A DNA stretch of 64,000 nucleotides from contig CBDEUL010000003.1 in assembly GCA_965243265.1 (NCBI GenBank), positions 28,814-92,813 on the forward strand. The letters are read 5' to 3'. Below the pieces are notes generated by a model. It was given only the letters and a program-made list of their open reading frames with translations, searched no databases and was not told the origin of the DNA. The translations under genes and the position numbers were made by a program. The stretch comes from Flavicella sp965243265. Its GTDB lineage: Bacteria > Bacteroidota > Bacteroidia > Flavobacteriales > Flavobacteriaceae. Positions 62,537 through 64,000 of this stretch are shown here, piece by piece. Each line of letters opens with the position of its first letter. Positions within the stretch are counted from its first letter, which is position 1.

Positions 62537-63055
62537 TTATAATTTGCTTTTAAAATTTTGACTAAAAGCATCCCATTCTTCAGACAGGTATTTTTTTTCA
62601 CCAAGATATACAAGTAATTTTTCCATGGTTTTGGAATTCAAGTAACCAGGAACTTTATTTAAAAATTCTCCCTTTTCATTCATAAATACAGTAGAAGGAT
62701 AACTCATTTTACCATTTAAAAGAGCTATAGCAAACTCATTAACGCCATTTCTTCCTTGAGGCATAAATTTGAAGGTTTTTCCATTGTAATGAATGTCTTC
62801 TTTTTGTTCGGCATTTAATTTAACAGCATGAAAGTTGGTACTAATATAATTGACAATTAGAGGGTTTTCATAAGTAGATTTATCCATTTTTTTGCAATAC
62901 CCACACCAATCTGTATAAACATCAATAAGTATCTGTTTAGGAATTTCTTTATTGCGTTCAATGGCTGTTTCAAAAGATATCCATTCAATCTCTTGAGCAT
63001 AAGTATGCCCAAAGTTGAAAAATAAAATGATGAATGTTGTGTAAAATAATTTCAT
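62537..63055 (-). CDS. Periplasmic thioredoxin-like protein (thioredoxin/DUF255 type)
   Basis: A 172-residue exported protein; start at ATG 63053-63055 because of the signal peptide MKLFYTTFIILFFNFGHTYAQ. The active-site motif is TDWCGYCKKMD (CGYC), with a cis-Pro-like MSYPSTVFMN. Such proteins reduce or form periplasmic disulfides. It converges with comEC (the stops lie 2 nt apart) and lies 37 nt from the POT transporter on the same strand. Confidence 0.85.
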   Translation of the reverse strand: MKLFYTTFIILFFNFGHTYAQEIEWISFETAIERNKEIPKQILIDVYTDWCGYCKKMDKSTYENPLIVNYISTNFHAVKLNAEQKEDIHYNGKTFKFMPQGRNGVNEFAIALLNGKMSYPSTVFMNEKGEFLNKVPGYLNSKTMEKLLVYLGEKKYLSEEWDAFSQNFKSKL

Positions 63056-63091
63056 ACTACAAAGATAGGATATTTGGTATATATGAATCAC

Positions 63092-64000
63092 TTAATCAAT
63101 ACCGTGCATTAATTTTTTTAAGATAGGGTTTAATAAAGCAACTAAAACTCCGGCACCGATAGGTATTATTGTAAAAATAAGGAAAAAGGTGCTTAGGTTG
63201 TAATTGGCGGTAACCTCTTCTATCATTCCACCTAAAGAACCCGCAAGTTTGTTACCTATAGCAATAGCTAAATACCACATACCAAACATAAAGGCAACCA
63301 TTCTTCCAGGTACAAGTTTGCTTACTTGTGATAATCCTACAGGAGACAAGCACAACTCTCCAAGTGTGTGTAATAAGTAAGCTAAAATTAACCAAACCAT
63401 ACTAATAGATGCTGTTTTAGCACCTTGTGGAATATGATTGGCTCCTATGGCTAAGAGTCCAAAACCAAGCCCTAATAAAATGAGTCCAAAAGCATATTTA
63501 AATGCAGAGCTAGGATTGTACTTACTTTCCCACCATTTAGAAAATAAAGAAGCAAAAGCAATGATAAAGAAAGAGTTTAAAATATTGAACCAAGAGACTG
63601 TGATCTCAGTTTCTGGTTTAGAAAAATCAATATATAGCATCCAAAGTGAAAGCCCCCAAATAATAACAAAGCTACTAATGAGAATAATGTTAGAGCTGAG
63701 TATTTTTTTATAAGTGTTTTTTGTTAGGAGATACAGTACCCAAGAAATAATTGACAAAGGAACAATGGTTAAAAGACTGTTGATGATTTTAAAAATTGTA
63801 GCAGAAGAGCCTGTAAGGGTTCTGTTAGTATAGTCTCTAGCAAAAATAACAAGCGATGTGGCAGCTTGTTCAAAAGCCATCCAAAAGAAAACCGTAAAAG
63901 AAGCAAAAACGATCAAAGCAATCATTCGGTCTCTTATAATAGTTTCGTAGCGAATAATTCTAGAAATAATTAAGAATAAAAAAAGGAGTAAGCCTATAAT
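63092..64000 (-). CDS. POT/PTR-family peptide transporter, partial
   Basis: C-terminal part of a proton-dependent oligopeptide transporter; the frame stays open to the right edge, so the N-terminal half is missing. Motifs: FWMAFEQAATSLVIFARDYTNR (POT helix 7 FxQ region), GELCLSPVGLSQVSKLVPGRM (about 190-210 of this fragment, POT signature) and GKLAGSLGGMI. The C-terminus ends ILKKLMHGID. It imports di- and tripeptides with protons. Confidence 0.9.
   Translation of the reverse strand: MIGLLLFLFLIISRIIRYETIIRDRMIALIVFASFTVFFWMAFEQAATSLVIFARDYTNRTLTGSSATIFKIINSLLTIVPLSIISWVLYLLTKNTYKKILSSNIILISSFVIIWGLSLWMLYIDFSKPETEITVSWFNILNSFFIIAFASLFSKWWESKYNPSSAFKYAFGLILLGLGFGLLAIGANHIPQGAKTASISMVWLILAYLLHTLGELCLSPVGLSQVSKLVPGRMVAFMFGMWYLAIAIGNKLAGSLGGMIEEVTANYNLSTFFLIFTIIPIGAGVLVALLNPILKKLMHGID

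Noticed and set aside
1..64000. tRNA, rRNA or CRISPR arrays
   Set aside because: I looked for TTCRANYC-type T-loops, rRNA-like stretches and spaced direct repeats and found none convincing.

Overview
This window is an AT-rich chromosomal segment of a member of Flavobacteriaceae (Bacteroidota). The assignment rests on several features: TonB/CarboxypepD-reg receptors, DUF6428 in an ars operon, THUMP-like methyltransferase, PIN-PhoH and S41 protease sequences of flavobacterial type, and promoters of the Bacteroidota form (TTTG, about 19-20 bp, TAnnTTTG) upstream of dnaN and the TonB receptor. Most genes lie on the minus strand. The surE-lpxB-comEC cluster near the right end is on the plus strand. 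I saw no rRNA, tRNA or CRISPR array.

Layout. (1) 0-9.2 kb: a molybdate ABC transporter (modABC, modC cut by the window edge) behind an OmpP1/FadL-type outer membrane protein, then a DcaP-like porin, an OFA-family oxalate/formate-type MFS carrier, and pyruvate formate-lyase with its activase. (2) 9.5-17.9 kb: an accessory island built of cassette-like units with inverted ends and ~200-bp repeats. It holds a broken GIY-YIG-like gene, a gene of unknown function, and a four-gene operon. That operon encodes a multi-domain DNA-binding protein (two alpha-CTD-like HhH modules, a sigma-4-like HTH, HARE-HTH, helicase-associated repeats), a 60-residue protein, a DndD-like SMC ATPase and a DndE-HerA fusion (frameshifted). 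No dndB, dndC or sulfur-transfer gene is present, so this looks like a Dnd-derived but non-canonical defence system and is the main discovery candidate. (3) 18-33 kb: housekeeping and stress genes (MscS-type channel, DUF418, arsR-DUF6428-arsC-acr3, methyltransferases, AlkB, Omp85-like barrel, carboxylesterase). (4) 34-45 kb: a di-haem-motif lipoprotein, a MarR regulator with a Cys-rich tail and a set of shared palindromic operators, a second single-gene cassette (methyltransferase), then a FdhF/YdeP molybdopterin oxidoreductase with FdhD. (5) 45-64 kb: core genes including a Fur-box-controlled TonB receptor, dnaN, PhoH, an S41 protease, surE, lpxB, comEC and a POT transporter (cut by the right edge), plus a candidate small structured RNA at about 54.7 kb.

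How the genes fit together. Molybdate uptake, PFL/PFL-activase, a formate-type carrier and an FdhF/FdhD pair suggest fermentative formate production and a molybdenum-dependent oxidoreductase step, although the FdhF/YdeP substrate is not proven.

Caution. Four genes carry single-base indels (GIY-YIG-like gene, HerA, PhoH twice, S41 protease). In each case the total length returns to a multiple of three after the minimal correction. Because two of these are conserved core genes, sequencing error is a serious alternative to real gene decay. All domain calls are by eye; no searches were run.
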